DNA from: Acinetobacter zhairuonensis
GTDB lineage: Bacteria; Pseudomonadota; Gammaproteobacteria; Pseudomonadales; Moraxellaceae
Assembly (NCBI RefSeq): GCF_022601715.1
Contig: NZ_JAKVIM010000006.1
Coordinates: 124,001 to 188,000, forward strand
Direction: 5' to 3'
DNA length: 64,000 nucleotides
The position numbers and the translations under genes were made by a program. The notes below the pieces were generated by a model. It was not told where the DNA came from, made no database searches, and worked only from the letters and a program-made list of their open reading frames with translations. Positions 45,892-54,922 of this stretch are shown here, one piece after another. The stretch's first letter is position 1; the number at the start of each line of letters is the position of its first letter.

Positions 45892-47073
45892 TTATGTTGA
45901 TTTCAATGAACTGGTTGATGATTTATTGGGATGATAAATCTGAAAGCTTGCACGTCTAAATAACATAAATTGGATTCCAGCCAATATTATTGCAGCATAA
46001 CCGAGTGCAGGAAAACCATAAAACTTAACAATACTTCCTCCTAAAATAGGGCCAATCGCAGTACCAAACATTAACATCGCTGGTGTTGCGGCAGCTGCAC
46101 GACCAGTGGGATCAAGTTGAGCAAGTAAACCAAAAATAAAGGTATGTGAGAAAATAAGTACCATGATCATCACAGAACCGAAAATGACATACAGTAAATA
46201 ATTTGAACTTTGCGCAATAAACATTACGCTAATAGCTTGTAAAATAGGAGCAATGCAGATAACGGAAGTAGGCTTGATACGATATTGTAAAACGGTTGCC
46301 AAAGGAGCGGGAAAGAGTGCCATGATGCCATAAATAATTAGAGCCATACCTACTGCTTTTTGACCGAATCCTTCTGCTATTCCAATCCGTTCATAGAAAC
46401 TGAAGGTCATTGATTGAATAATTGTTAAACACACAACACCTGCGATCACAAGCCAGACGGTTGATGAAAGTTTGGTTTTAGGCAGCAATGCAGAGGATTG
46501 AGTGACTTGAAAAGCATCTTTTTCTTTTTTAGGGAACAAAAATAAGGTTATTGCACTCGCAACAAACATAATGCTGCCTAAAAATAAAAACAGATATCGA
46601 CCGCCCCAATGTTGGATGATAGGTAGAGCACCAATCATGAATAATAGACCGAAAATACCAATTGCAATACCAGCAATGCCAAAAATTCGGTGTGGGTTTT
46701 GACTACGTCCCATCGTGCCATGGGCTAAACTTAAAGACATTCCTACAGCAAAACCACCAAAAAAATGGAGAATGGCCAAGCTTCCAAAGGTGTCCGTTTG
46801 TGTGCACCCCAAAAAGCATAGACCTGCTATGAAAAAGCCTATATATACCCACTTATGCGGTCTGAGTAGATTAAATTTAGCAGAAAATATAACACTCGAA
46901 ATCGTCACGGCGATTAGGAACATTGTGACTAACAATCCAGACTGTTGTGAATCAAACATGTAAACCGTCATGAGTACACTGATCCAGATAGGCAGTGCAA
47001 TAGCATCGAGCATGCCAGCACAATGACTTACAGTTAAGGCAAATATACTTTTTTTAGAATTAATCTGATTCAT
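45892..47073 (-). CDS. MFS transporter of the ring-cleavage cluster
   Basis: ATG 47073 has AAGGAAAG nine bases upstream and gives 393 residues; a longer frame from 47136 lacks this. Twelve membrane helices are predicted, with a long loop near residues 185-205. It follows the outer-membrane channel gene by 101 bp on the same strand. It is probably the inner-membrane uptake protein for the pathway substrate. The exact MFS subfamily is unclear. Confidence 0.8.
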   Translation of the reverse strand: MNQINSKKSIFALTVSHCAGMLDAIALPIWISVLMTVYMFDSQQSGLLVTMFLIAVTISSVIFSAKFNLLRPHKWVYIGFFIAGLCFLGCTQTDTFGSLAILHFFGGFAVGMSLSLAHGTMGRSQNPHRIFGIAGIAIGIFGLLFMIGALPIIQHWGGRYLFLFLGSIMFVASAITLFLFPKKEKDAFQVTQSSALLPKTKLSSTVWLVIAGVVCLTIIQSMTFSFYERIGIAEGFGQKAVGMALIIYGIMALFPAPLATVLQYRIKPTSVICIAPILQAISVMFIAQSSNYLLYVIFGSVMIMVLIFSHTFIFGLLAQLDPTGRAAAATPAMLMFGTAIGPILGGSIVKFYGFPALGYAAIILAGIQFMLFRRASFQIYHPNKSSTSSLKST

Positions 47074-47174
47074 ACTTGATCTTTCCTTAGCGTATTGAAT
47101 TTTAGAGTGATCAAACTTGATCCAGTTTTCTTGCAAAAACTGGAATGAAAGTGAAAGTTGGGACTGGGTTAGAA

Positions 47175-48092
47175 TTAGAATTTAACTGCTACAGACAACA
47201 TAAAAGTGTCACTTTCTGAACGATTACGGCTATAAATTTCTTTCATCCAATTTGCACTCACTAAAGGACCTTTGCCATTCATGAACTGATGCTGAATGGC
47301 TGGACCTACTGCAAAAGCTTCAGATTTTGAATTCGCAATAGTGTTTCCATCTTGTTCATCATCTTCGAATTGGGTGTAATAGAAACCCGTAATACCATAT
47401 CGCCAATTATTTCTTTTTAGATTAATAACATAGTCTAAAGTTAACTCATTCCCTGTACGGTAGTTTGAATCTTCATTTTCCCAGTTGAAGTTAAACATTG
47501 GGCTTAAGCCAATTTCGATACCGGATTGAGTTTGATATTTTGCTGCAAATCGTGGAGCCAAAGAGTAATAGTGCGCGGCGACATTCGCTTTGTGACTTTT
47601 TGAGTACGAGCCAATAGGAACAACAAGGCCTCCTCCCGCTACAAACTTCCATTGCTTACGATCGCCTTTATTCCATTGCAGGATTAGGGGCTCGATTAAT
47701 ACGTCAGCTAATCCACTATCAGCAATCTCGATATTTGTATAGGGAGTGTAGATCGTATTATCTAAATCTACATAAGTACCAATCATCTCTGACGCGACAA
47801 TATCAGCTCCCAGTAATTTTTTATCCCATACGGTCATTAATCGTAGGGTTTGGGCTTTAACTGTCAAATCTATGTCAGCTTTTTTGTCACCGTTTTGGTC
47901 TATAGCACTCTCTGCCGTTGTATAGCTAGATGAAAACTGCGCATAGTTTCCTGACATAGGTGGAAAATCCGCAATAAAAAATTGAGTAACACCACCAGGA
48001 ATAGTTGGGTTACCATTTGGAGCTGCTTTCCCTACAGTCGTAAATAACGTAGCCATACCTACAAGGGCGATACTTGTATATTTGATCATCAT
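47175..48092 (-). CDS. Outer-membrane channel, phenol MetA/SphX-type transporter family
   Basis: A 305-residue protein with a signal peptide (cut near GKAAP) and a beta-barrel composition of alternating hydrophobic residues; it ends in Phe (AVKF). The pattern FFIADFPPMSGNYAQF and GLSPMFNFNWEN fits the family of outer-membrane proteins found in aromatic and hydrocarbon pathways (COG4313). A GTTGA-N4-TCAAC operator lies 131 bp upstream. It probably admits the aromatic substrate. Confidence 0.82.
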   Translation of the reverse strand: MMIKYTSIALVGMATLFTTVGKAAPNGNPTIPGGVTQFFIADFPPMSGNYAQFSSSYTTAESAIDQNGDKKADIDLTVKAQTLRLMTVWDKKLLGADIVASEMIGTYVDLDNTIYTPYTNIEIADSGLADVLIEPLILQWNKGDRKQWKFVAGGGLVVPIGSYSKSHKANVAAHYYSLAPRFAAKYQTQSGIEIGLSPMFNFNWENEDSNYRTGNELTLDYVINLKRNNWRYGITGFYYTQFEDDEQDGNTIANSKSEAFAVGPAIQHQFMNGKGPLVSANWMKEIYSRNRSESDTFMLSVAVKF

Positions 48093-48222
48093 TTCTGTTT
48101 CCTTTGTTCAATCACACCTATTCCTTAGGTGGAAAATTTTTTTAAATCTGAATTTTTTGCTATGGATCCATTTGCTTGCATTTTGATCAAATAATGCATA
48201 ATGGTTAATTTAATTTGATTAT

Positions 48223-48236
48223 GTTGATGTGTCAAC
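48223..48236 (-). promoter_or_regulatory. Operator GTTGATGTGTCAAC upstream of channel/MFS genes
   Basis: Exact reverse complement of the 40297 site. On the minus strand it contains TTGACA, followed after 16 bases by TTAAAT (weak -10). Confidence 0.7.
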
Positions 48237-48296
48237 TATATTTTTAATTTTATATCTGTGAATAGTTTTTATTTTTAAAATAAAAATTTAAATAAA

Positions 48297-48325
48297 AAAA
48301 GGATTAGTATTAAATTAATCCTTTT
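48297..48325 (-). terminator. Rho-independent terminator of the dioxygenase operon
   Basis: AAAAGGATTA and TAATCCTTTT around nine bases, with a T-run on the minus strand, about 97 bp after the SnoaL-like stop. Confidence 0.8.
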
Positions 48326-48421
48326 AAAAAATATTATCATAAATTAATTAACCTTAATAAATATTCAATATTATTAAAGTATCAAATTTTTATTCACTTA
48401 ACATTATTTTGACTATTATGA

Positions 48422-48841
48422 TTATGACGTAAAGTGATGTTTAAAATTTAAGAATCCGCGGCGTTCATTAAAATACCATCGCCCTTGATTTAGAATAACT
48501 TTATCATTAAAACCACCAACTACAATCATATCGAGTTCTTTATTTTCACGGCCGCTATATAACACAATTTGACTATGTGAAATGATTAAATCAGGCGACT
48601 GTTGGTCGAGTAAAATATTACCGACAACATGTTGAGTTTTCTTTTGTGGACGATTGATAAATGAATCTAAAATATCAGTTTTCCCCAAGATAATCTGGTC
48701 AGGCTGACTAGGCCGCGTATAGCTTGCATTTTCAGTAAAGAGTTGAATGAGTTCTTCATACTGTTTTTGATCATTTAAATAAGCAAAATATCGAATTAAA
48801 TGCTCAATTTGAGCCTGAATATGTGGTTCGGGATTGTTCAT
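48422..48841 (-). CDS. SnoaL/NTF2-like small protein
   Basis: ATG 48841 overlaps the upstream hydrolase stop (ATGA), giving 139 residues. The pattern FAYLNDQKQYEELIQLF, then YTRPS and a closing WYFNERRGFL, fits the NTF2-like fold (SnoaL or ring-hydroxylating dioxygenase beta-like). Such proteins act as isomerases, hydratases or structural partners. It is the last gene of the LigBA-type operon. Its role in the gallate-type pathway is unknown. Confidence 0.7.
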   Translation of the reverse strand: MNNPEPHIQAQIEHLIRYFAYLNDQKQYEELIQLFTENASYTRPSQPDQIILGKTDILDSFINRPQKKTQHVVGNILLDQQSPDLIISHSQIVLYSGRENKELDMIVVGGFNDKVILNQGRWYFNERRGFLNFKHHFTS

Positions 48842-49539
48842 GAATATTTTTTCAACCATTCTTTTAGACTTTGATTCACTTGTTCTGCTGCTTCTATTGG
48901 TGACATATGGCCACTTTGTTCATAAATGTTTAATTGTGCAGTAGGGTTCAATTCAAGCATGGCTTGATGTTGTGAAAGTGTACTCCATTGATCTTCACGA
49001 CCAACGCCCAAGTATAAAGGGACATTAATTTGAGCAAAAAGTTCTTTTACTTCTGGTCGATGAAGCAGGGCATAAATTTGAGCCTGAAAACTATTTAGCG
49101 TCTGAGAAAGCACCATATTTTCCATAGGTTCAAAGATCTCTGTAACGCGTATATTTTGAGGATGCATCATGGGTTCAAGCCAATGAGGAATAAGATATTT
49201 TATTCCGTTTGTACGTACAGCTTCGATTAATGCAATGCGTTTTTCTGCTTCACCTGGCATTGTCCCATGAATACCAAAATCTAGCAGTGCAAGTTGAGAT
49301 ATCTGTTGCGGAGCCAGTCTATAAACTTCCAAAGCAACTCTTGCCCCCATAGAGTGGCCAATTACGGTACATGATGAGTCTATGAGCTTTATGACTTTTT
49401 GAGCCATGTCTTGAAAGTTATCAAGATCACGGAAATCGACAGCACAAACTTCATATTTAGAAGAAAAGAAATCAAGCTGTTTGGACCATATCGTTGCGTC
49501 ACACAACAATCCTGATAGAAATATCAGTTTAGGTTTCAT
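48838..49539 (-). CDS. Alpha/beta hydrolase in the gallate-type operon
   Basis: A 233-residue hydrolase. The nucleophile elbow is GHSMGAR (Ser about 67), the acid probably in GVGREDQWS and the catalytic His in SGHMSPIE. Family members include lactonases and carboxylesterases. It follows the LigA-like gene by 10 bp. It might release the aromatic acid from an ester, or hydrolyse a pathway lactone. No lid insertion like that of tannases is apparent. Confidence 0.8.
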   Translation of the reverse strand: MKPKLIFLSGLLCDATIWSKQLDFFSSKYEVCAVDFRDLDNFQDMAQKVIKLIDSSCTVIGHSMGARVALEVYRLAPQQISQLALLDFGIHGTMPGEAEKRIALIEAVRTNGIKYLIPHWLEPMMHPQNIRVTEIFEPMENMVLSQTLNSFQAQIYALLHRPEVKELFAQINVPLYLGVGREDQWSTLSQHQAMLELNPTAQLNIYEQSGHMSPIEAAEQVNQSLKEWLKKYS

Positions 49540-49549
49540 GTTATTTGCC

Positions 49550-49909
49550 TTATTTTAGGTCTGGAACCAGACGAGTTTTTAAAAAATCCTCTAAAGATTC
49601 ACCACGCATAATGGCATAGACCTCCATATTGCTTTTTTTTAGGACGCGCGCATATTTTTCCAGTACAAAAAAGTTGACACCATGTCGTACTAACCCTAAC
49701 CAATCTTGATTTAAAATTAATTGCTTTTCATGAGCGGTTAGCCCAGCTTCGGTCATAACTAGATCTGGATTATTTATAAAACGTTCTCTCCATTCTTGCT
49801 TGGTCATATTCCAAAAAAAAGTATTAATTTTCAATCGATTGTTACTTGTGATTAGATCAAAGACATAAGTGCCTTCAATGTTTTCTATTCCTTGAAGTTG
49901 TGGATTCAT
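49550..49909 (-). CDS. LigA-like small subunit of an extradiol (gallate/protocatechuate 4,5-) dioxygenase
   Basis: A 119-residue protein resembling the alpha subunit of protocatechuate 4,5-dioxygenase: GTYVFD near residue 13, LNQDWLGLVRHGVNFFVLEK closing over the active site. It follows the LigB-like gene by 15 bp in the order found in fused gallate dioxygenases (large domain then small domain). Together they would form the ring-opening enzyme of the pathway. Confidence 0.8.
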   Translation of the reverse strand: MNPQLQGIENIEGTYVFDLITSNNRLKINTFFWNMTKQEWRERFINNPDLVMTEAGLTAHEKQLILNQDWLGLVRHGVNFFVLEKYARVLKKSNMEVYAIMRGESLEDFLKTRLVPDLK

Positions 49910-49924
49910 GTTGCATTCCTTAGC

Positions 49925-50761
49925 TTATTTAACTTCATAAAGTACCGCTGTCATGGCAGTCGTTGTTGCCAGATAATAGTTGAGGTGCTTTTGTTCAATA
50001 TGATCCCCAAGTGCGCCTCTCATTGCCAGCCACATAATTTGTTCTACACTTTCGGCACCACCGCGCTCGATATAATCTTTATGAGTCAGTTGAGTAAGCG
50101 CTAGAGGATCATGTTGTAATAGTTGTAAAAATTCGTGATCCCATTCTGTATTATTAAAACCAGTACGCTCTCCATGAATTTGATGAGATAAACCGCCTGT
50201 ACCCACTACAGCAACATTCAAATCTTCTGGATAACTCTCAATCGCTTTGCGAATGGCTTGTCCTAGTTTGTAACAGCGTAAACCAGTGGGTAATGGATAT
50301 TGCAAAACGTTGATTGCAATAGGAACGATCACTCCAGGCCAATCTGGTACAGGTGACCAAAGCAGTGGAAGAGGGGCAGCACAGCCATGATCGAGCGGTT
50401 TGTTTTGAAAAATCGTTAAATCAAATTCGTCATTGACCAGACTTTCGGCAATGTGAGCCTGTAATTTAACGTTCCCACGTATGTCAGGAAGGTTACGCGC
50501 GCCTCCACCTTCATCCGCAACAGGAAAAGACTCACCCACACCCAATGCAAACGTAGGGTAAAAATCAAAAAAGAAAGTCGAACAATGATCATTATAAAAA
50601 AAGACGAGCGCATCAATTTTTTTATCAATTAACCACTGTGCAATCGGTTTATAACCATCAAATAATGGTTTCCAGGCGGGATCAGTTTGTTTGCCTTTGT
50701 CATAAGCCAAACCAATCGTTGGAACATGTGAACTTCCGATTCCACAAATTATTTTTGCCAC
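49925..50761 (-). CDS. LigB-like catalytic subunit of an extradiol dioxygenase
   Basis: A 278-residue class III extradiol enzyme. Iron ligands are His12 (GSSHVPTIG), His59 (YNDHCS) and Glu240 (SVEQIMW); the catalytic base is His193 in GTGGLSHQIHG. Protocatechuate 4,5-dioxygenase and gallate dioxygenase share this site. Because galB, galC and galD are present but no hydroxymuconate semialdehyde dehydrogenase or lactone hydrolase gene is visible, gallate is the more likely substrate. It would open the ring to 4-oxalomesaconate. The gene is first in its operon. Confidence 0.85.
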   Translation of the reverse strand: MAKIICGIGSSHVPTIGLAYDKGKQTDPAWKPLFDGYKPIAQWLIDKKIDALVFFYNDHCSTFFFDFYPTFALGVGESFPVADEGGGARNLPDIRGNVKLQAHIAESLVNDEFDLTIFQNKPLDHGCAAPLPLLWSPVPDWPGVIVPIAINVLQYPLPTGLRCYKLGQAIRKAIESYPEDLNVAVVGTGGLSHQIHGERTGFNNTEWDHEFLQLLQHDPLALTQLTHKDYIERGGAESVEQIMWLAMRGALGDHIEQKHLNYYLATTTAMTAVLYEVK

Positions 50762-50874
50762 GTTATTTTCCCTGTGTACTTTGAATTAGAAGCAGTATTG
50801 TTACTTTTGATAAGAATGACTAATTCTATTCATTAAAATAGGTATGAATTTTATTTATGTTAGCTCAAGTTTAA

Positions 50875-52074
50875 CTAATATTTGTAATTATAATTCAGTA
50901 TGTTATCAAGAAAAAGTTGTGCTGCTTGACTTAAGATGGCATGCTTTCTGTAAATGATCCCGATATCACGTTGCGTATTTGGCAGCCGAATGGGTAATTG
51001 TAAAATTAGACCCTGTTCCAACTCTTGTCTCATCTGCGAATGTGAGACAATTGCCAATAATGATGAAGACTGTAAAAGACCACGAACCAGTGTTTGATCT
51101 CCAGTTTCAATAGTCGGTATAGGGGCAGTTAAGCCCAAAGTATCGAAACTTTTTTGAATCAATTCTCGTGATGGTGTGTTTGCTCTTGGTAGAATCCAAG
51201 GGAAATCCATTAAGTCAGTTAATTGAATTTCATCAATTGGTTGATTAAGCAGGGGATGCTGCTTACCTAGCACAATGACCATATCTTCTGAAAACAATAT
51301 TTTCTGGCTAAAATCGGCACTTCCTTGATCAGGCCGTATTGCACCTAATATAAAATCAATATCGCCTACACGAAGCTGGGCACTCAGAATTTCATACGCA
51401 CTTTCATAAGTTACAAAATGAATGGCAGGATAGTCAAAACTCATTTGGCCAATCACTTGTGGCAAGACCTCTACGCGAATTAATGGCAGTGTTCCAATAT
51501 GCACACTTCCCCGTATTTGTCCTTGAAAGGTCCGTAAATCATCATGTAATGGTCTAAGTTCATTAAAACAGAGCTGAACCTGTTGTCTCAATAATTCACA
51601 AAAGGTGGTGGCTTTTAATCCCTGCACACTTCTTTCGAATAATTTCATACCGAGTGATTGTTCAAGAACTTTAATCGCTGCACTCACTGCGGGTTGGGTC
51701 AAATGTAGCAGTTGAGCAGTGCTTTTCATATTTTTGGTTAAACACAGGGTCAGAAAAATTTGAAGGCGTTGGTGATTGTATAAAAAAAAGGGTTCAGAAA
51801 TAGGATGTTTGCGCTGTGAATCCGTAAAAGAGTGCTTCACCAGATCGGCGATCTTTTGCAAATAAGCGATACCATTTTGTACCCGAGGTAAAAGATAGTG
51901 ACCAGCATCACTCAGTAAAACACCCTGAGGGTGTCTTTCAAACAATTGTACTGCGAGCTGTTGTTCTAATTGCAAGATTCCTCGTGTCACCGCAGATTGT
52001 GTGCGGAATAAATTTTCTGCTGCTTTTGAAATATTTTGCAGTTTTGCAACTTCAATGAAAAAACGTAGTTGCAT
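50875..52074 (-). CDS. LysR-type regulator with two helix-turn-helix domains
   Basis: Taking ATG 52074 (MQLRFFIEV) gives 399 residues; the frame continues to a TTG at 52164, but a possible promoter (TTGACT-N17-TATTTA) lies in that stretch. The first helix-turn-helix is NISKAAENLFRTQSAVTRGI (about 16-35). A second lies near residues 115-135 (NMKSTAQLLHLTQPAVSAAI). A normal LysR effector domain follows. Normal LysR proteins are about 300 residues with one such domain. It is divergent from galB and upstream of the dioxygenase operon, so it probably controls both. Confidence 0.85.
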   Translation of the reverse strand: MQLRFFIEVAKLQNISKAAENLFRTQSAVTRGILQLEQQLAVQLFERHPQGVLLSDAGHYLLPRVQNGIAYLQKIADLVKHSFTDSQRKHPISEPFFLYNHQRLQIFLTLCLTKNMKSTAQLLHLTQPAVSAAIKVLEQSLGMKLFERSVQGLKATTFCELLRQQVQLCFNELRPLHDDLRTFQGQIRGSVHIGTLPLIRVEVLPQVIGQMSFDYPAIHFVTYESAYEILSAQLRVGDIDFILGAIRPDQGSADFSQKILFSEDMVIVLGKQHPLLNQPIDEIQLTDLMDFPWILPRANTPSRELIQKSFDTLGLTAPIPTIETGDQTLVRGLLQSSSLLAIVSHSQMRQELEQGLILQLPIRLPNTQRDIGIIYRKHAILSQAAQLFLDNILNYNYKY

Positions 52075-52230
52075 GATATTAAAGTTTTTTTCATGATTCA
52101 AAATTATTTTCTCAATTCTCTTGATTGCTAGCCTATAAATAAAACTCATATCAGGAAAAGTCAATTGAATTGTTCAAAGTGCGTAGCCCCATGTCACTAT
52201 TTCGTCAACTTCAGAGATTAAGGATGAAAC

Positions 52231-52962
52231 ATGACAGCGCAAAAAACAGGATTAGTTATTAGTGCACATTCGGCTGATTTTGTATGGCGTGCAGGTGGAG
52301 CAATTGCTTTACATCAAGCACAGGGAACACAGATGCATATTGTATGCTTGTCTTTTGGAGAACGCGGTGAATCAGCCAAATTATGGCGTCAACCGAATAT
52401 GACCGAAGAAAAAGTAAAACAGGTTCGGCAGCAAGAAGCTCAAGCAGCAGCAGAAATTTTGGGTGCTAGTATTGAATTTTTAGATCTAGGTGATTATCCA
52501 CTGATTACAGATAAAGATGTTTTATTTAAATTGGCTGAAATATATCGGTGTCTGCAACCTTCATTTGTATTAAGTCATTCTTTACATGACCCTTATAATT
52601 ATGATCATCCACGCGCAACGCATTTAGCTCAGGAAGCACGCATAATTGCTCAAGCAGAAGGGCACAATCCTGGTGAAAAAATTATAGCCGCGCCACCTTT
52701 TTACTGCTTTGAACCTCACCAACCAGAACAATGTAACTGGAAACCTGATGTGCTACTGGACATAACCAGCGTATGGGAGAAAAAATATCAAGCAATTCAA
52801 TGTATGCAGGGACAGGAACACCTTTGGGAATATTATACGCGTGTAGCTTTACAACGTGGTGTTCAGGCAAAACGTAATATTGGAATTACCGCAGCTAAAA
52901 ACATCGTCTATGCCGAAGGATACCAAAGCATATTTCCTCGTGTGACGGAGAACTTAGAATGA
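52231..52962 (+). CDS. galB: 4-oxalomesaconate hydratase (GalB-like, PIG-L fold)
   Basis: A 243-residue protein of the LmbE/PIG-L zinc family. The zinc site appears as [13 protein letters not shown] (residues 11-23) and [15 protein letters not shown]. Sequence and neighbourhood fit GalB, which hydrates 4-oxalomesaconate to 4-carboxy-4-hydroxy-2-oxoadipate. AAGGATG precedes the ATG. The stop overlaps the next ATG (ATGA). Other PIG-L enzymes are deacetylases, but the gal neighbours decide the call. Confidence 0.85.
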   Translation: MTAQKTGLVISAHSADFVWRAGGAIALHQAQGTQMHIVCLSFGERGESAKLWRQPNMTEEKVKQVRQQEAQAAAEILGASIEFLDLGDYPLITDKDVLFKLAEIYRCLQPSFVLSHSLHDPYNYDHPRATHLAQEARIIAQAEGHNPGEKIIAAPPFYCFEPHQPEQCNWKPDVLLDITSVWEKKYQAIQCMQGQEHLWEYYTRVALQRGVQAKRNIGITAAKNIVYAEGYQSIFPRVTENLE

Positions 52963-53672
52963 ATATTCTTGGTCATAAAGGTGTAGTTGTTCGTCAGATT
53001 GATCGTATTGATCAACAAGTCATTAAATCTATGGCTCAATATGGTGTTGCGACTATCCATGAAGCGCAAGGTCGTAAAGGTCTGATGGCACCAAGGATAC
53101 GTCCGATCCAACAGGGTGTTTGCATTTCGGGTTCGGCAGTGACGCTTTTGGTAGCACCAGGCGATAATTGGATGTTCCATGTGGCAGTAGAACAATGTTT
53201 GCCTGGAGATATTATTGTAGTCTCTCCAACTTCTCCATGTTATGACGGTTTCTTTGGCGATTTACTGGCAACTTCAATGCAGGCTCGCGGTGTGGTGGGT
53301 TTGGTTGGTGATATTGGTATCCGAGATAGTCAGGTTTTACGTGAAATGGGTTTTCATGTGTGGTCACGCGCTATTTATTCACAAGGAACTGTTAAAGAAA
53401 CACTGGGTTCAGTTAATGTCCCAATAGTTTGTGCGGATCAGTTGGTAAATCCCGGTGATGTGATTGTTGCAGATGATGATGGGGTAGTCGTTGTAAGACG
53501 CGAAGAAGCACTTAATGTGGAAAAGAAAAGCCAACAGCGTATGCATTTGGAAGAATCGAAAAGACAGCGTATGGCTCTGGGGGAACTGGGACTTGATATC
53601 TACGAGATGCGACCTCGGTTGGCAGAAAAAGGCTTACGCTATGTAGAGCGTTTAGAAGATTTGGAGCTATAG
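52959..53672 (+). CDS. galC: 4-carboxy-4-hydroxy-2-oxoadipate aldolase (GalC-like, RraA fold)
   Basis: A 237-residue class II pyruvate aldolase. The motif [15 protein letters not shown] supplies the metal/substrate Asp and Arg. [15 protein letters not shown] and [14 protein letters not shown] are also typical of HMG/CHA aldolases. It cleaves the hydrated intermediate to pyruvate and oxaloacetate and can decarboxylate oxaloacetate. It is translationally coupled to galB. Confidence 0.88.
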   Translation: MNILGHKGVVVRQIDRIDQQVIKSMAQYGVATIHEAQGRKGLMAPRIRPIQQGVCISGSAVTLLVAPGDNWMFHVAVEQCLPGDIIVVSPTSPCYDGFFGDLLATSMQARGVVGLVGDIGIRDSQVLREMGFHVWSRAIYSQGTVKETLGSVNVPIVCADQLVNPGDVIVADDDGVVVVRREEALNVEKKSQQRMHLEESKRQRMALGELGLDIYEMRPRLAEKGLRYVERLEDLEL

Positions 53673-53674
53673 CC

Positions 53675-54763
53675 ATGCAAACCAGAATCCGCTGTTTATT
53701 AATGCGTGGAGGAACCTCGAAAGGGGCTTATTTTTTAGCACAAGATTTGCCTCAAGACGCTGAATTGCGAGATCAGGTTTTGTTGGCAATTATGGGTTCA
53801 CCGGATGTTAGACAAATCGATGGTATTGGAGGTGGAAATTCTCTGACCAGTAAGGTTGCAATTGTACAGCGCTCATTACGTGAAGATGCTGATCTTGATT
53901 ATTTATTTGCACAGGTCAATGTAGATCAGGCCAAAGTTGATTATGGACAAAATTGCGGCAATATTTTAGCAGGAGTAGCACCTTTTGCTATCGAACGCGG
54001 ATTGATAAAAACTCAAGAAACGATTACCACGGTTCGGGTCTTTATGCAGAATACTGAGCAATTGGCATATGCCAGTATTCAGACTCCCGATGCTAAATTG
54101 GATTATGTGGGTGAGACCTATATTGATGGAGTAAGAGAGCCTGCAGCAGAAATTATTTTAGAGTTTGCTGATATTGCTGGTTCAACTTGTGGACAATTAT
54201 TACCCACGGGTCAAGTTAAAGATGAGATAGATGGCATTAGTGTGACGTGTATTGATAACGGAATGCCTGTTGTTCTCATTCAAGCTCAAGATTTGGGATG
54301 TCATGGTAATGAAACACCACAGGAACTCGATCAAAACCATGTATTAAAAGCACAATTGGAAAAAATCCGACTTAAAGCAGGTCACATGATGAACCTTGGA
54401 GATGTGACTGAAAAAACAATACCCAAAATGTGTTTGATTTCATCGGCACAGGCAGGAGGAGCGATTAATACAAGAAGTTTTATTCCACATCAATGTCACA
54501 GTGCGATTGGTGTATTTGGTGCTACCAGTGTAGCAACTGCATGCATTCTGCCTGAGAGCGTAGCGAATTCAATTGTTCGATGTGTAGACCAATCTGAACA
54601 GAGATTGGATATTGAGCATCCTTCAGGACATTTCACTGTTTTGCTAAAACGGGACTGGTCTGGCTCAGTAACTGGATGTGGTTTTGTGCGTACTGCACGG
54701 GCGTTATTTGATGGCTGGGTTTTAATTCCATCACAAATATGGAAAAACCAGCTACAGAATTGA
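53675..54763 (+). CDS. galD: 4-oxalomesaconate tautomerase (GalD-like, PrpF family)
   Basis: A 362-residue PrpF/DapF-fold protein. RCLLMRGGTSKGAYF at the N-terminus and DGIGGGNSLTSKVAIV are family signatures; NCGNILAGVAPFA and GAINTRSF follow. GalD converts the keto product of gallate ring opening to the enol form needed by GalB. The ATG follows galC by two bases, with TTGGAG upstream. Confidence 0.87.
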   Translation: MQTRIRCLLMRGGTSKGAYFLAQDLPQDAELRDQVLLAIMGSPDVRQIDGIGGGNSLTSKVAIVQRSLREDADLDYLFAQVNVDQAKVDYGQNCGNILAGVAPFAIERGLIKTQETITTVRVFMQNTEQLAYASIQTPDAKLDYVGETYIDGVREPAAEIILEFADIAGSTCGQLLPTGQVKDEIDGISVTCIDNGMPVVLIQAQDLGCHGNETPQELDQNHVLKAQLEKIRLKAGHMMNLGDVTEKTIPKMCLISSAQAGGAINTRSFIPHQCHSAIGVFGATSVATACILPESVANSIVRCVDQSEQRLDIEHPSGHFTVLLKRDWSGSVTGCGFVRTARALFDGWVLIPSQIWKNQLQN

Positions 54764-54922
54764 TGCAATAAATACTTAATAATTTCGGCTAAAACTCAAT
54801 GATTAGCTTGAGTGATCAATAAGACCCAGCAGAAAGTTGTTCTGCAATTTTCTCTTTGAATAACTTTCAGCTTTAGATTAGCTGTTTAAAAAATTAATTA
54901 AAATTTTTTCAAGGAATGAATT

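Larger units (their letters stand above)
48093..48421. other. Intergenic with operator and terminator
   Basis: 329 bp: the third MarR-type operator (48223-48236) for the channel gene and the terminator of the dioxygenase operon (48297-48325). Confidence 0.6.

Noticed and set aside
49550..50761. Protocatechuate 4,5-dioxygenase as the primary call for the LigAB-like pair
   Set aside because: Possible by subunit structure, but later genes of that route (semialdehyde dehydrogenase, lactone hydrolase) are absent while galB, galC and galD are present.
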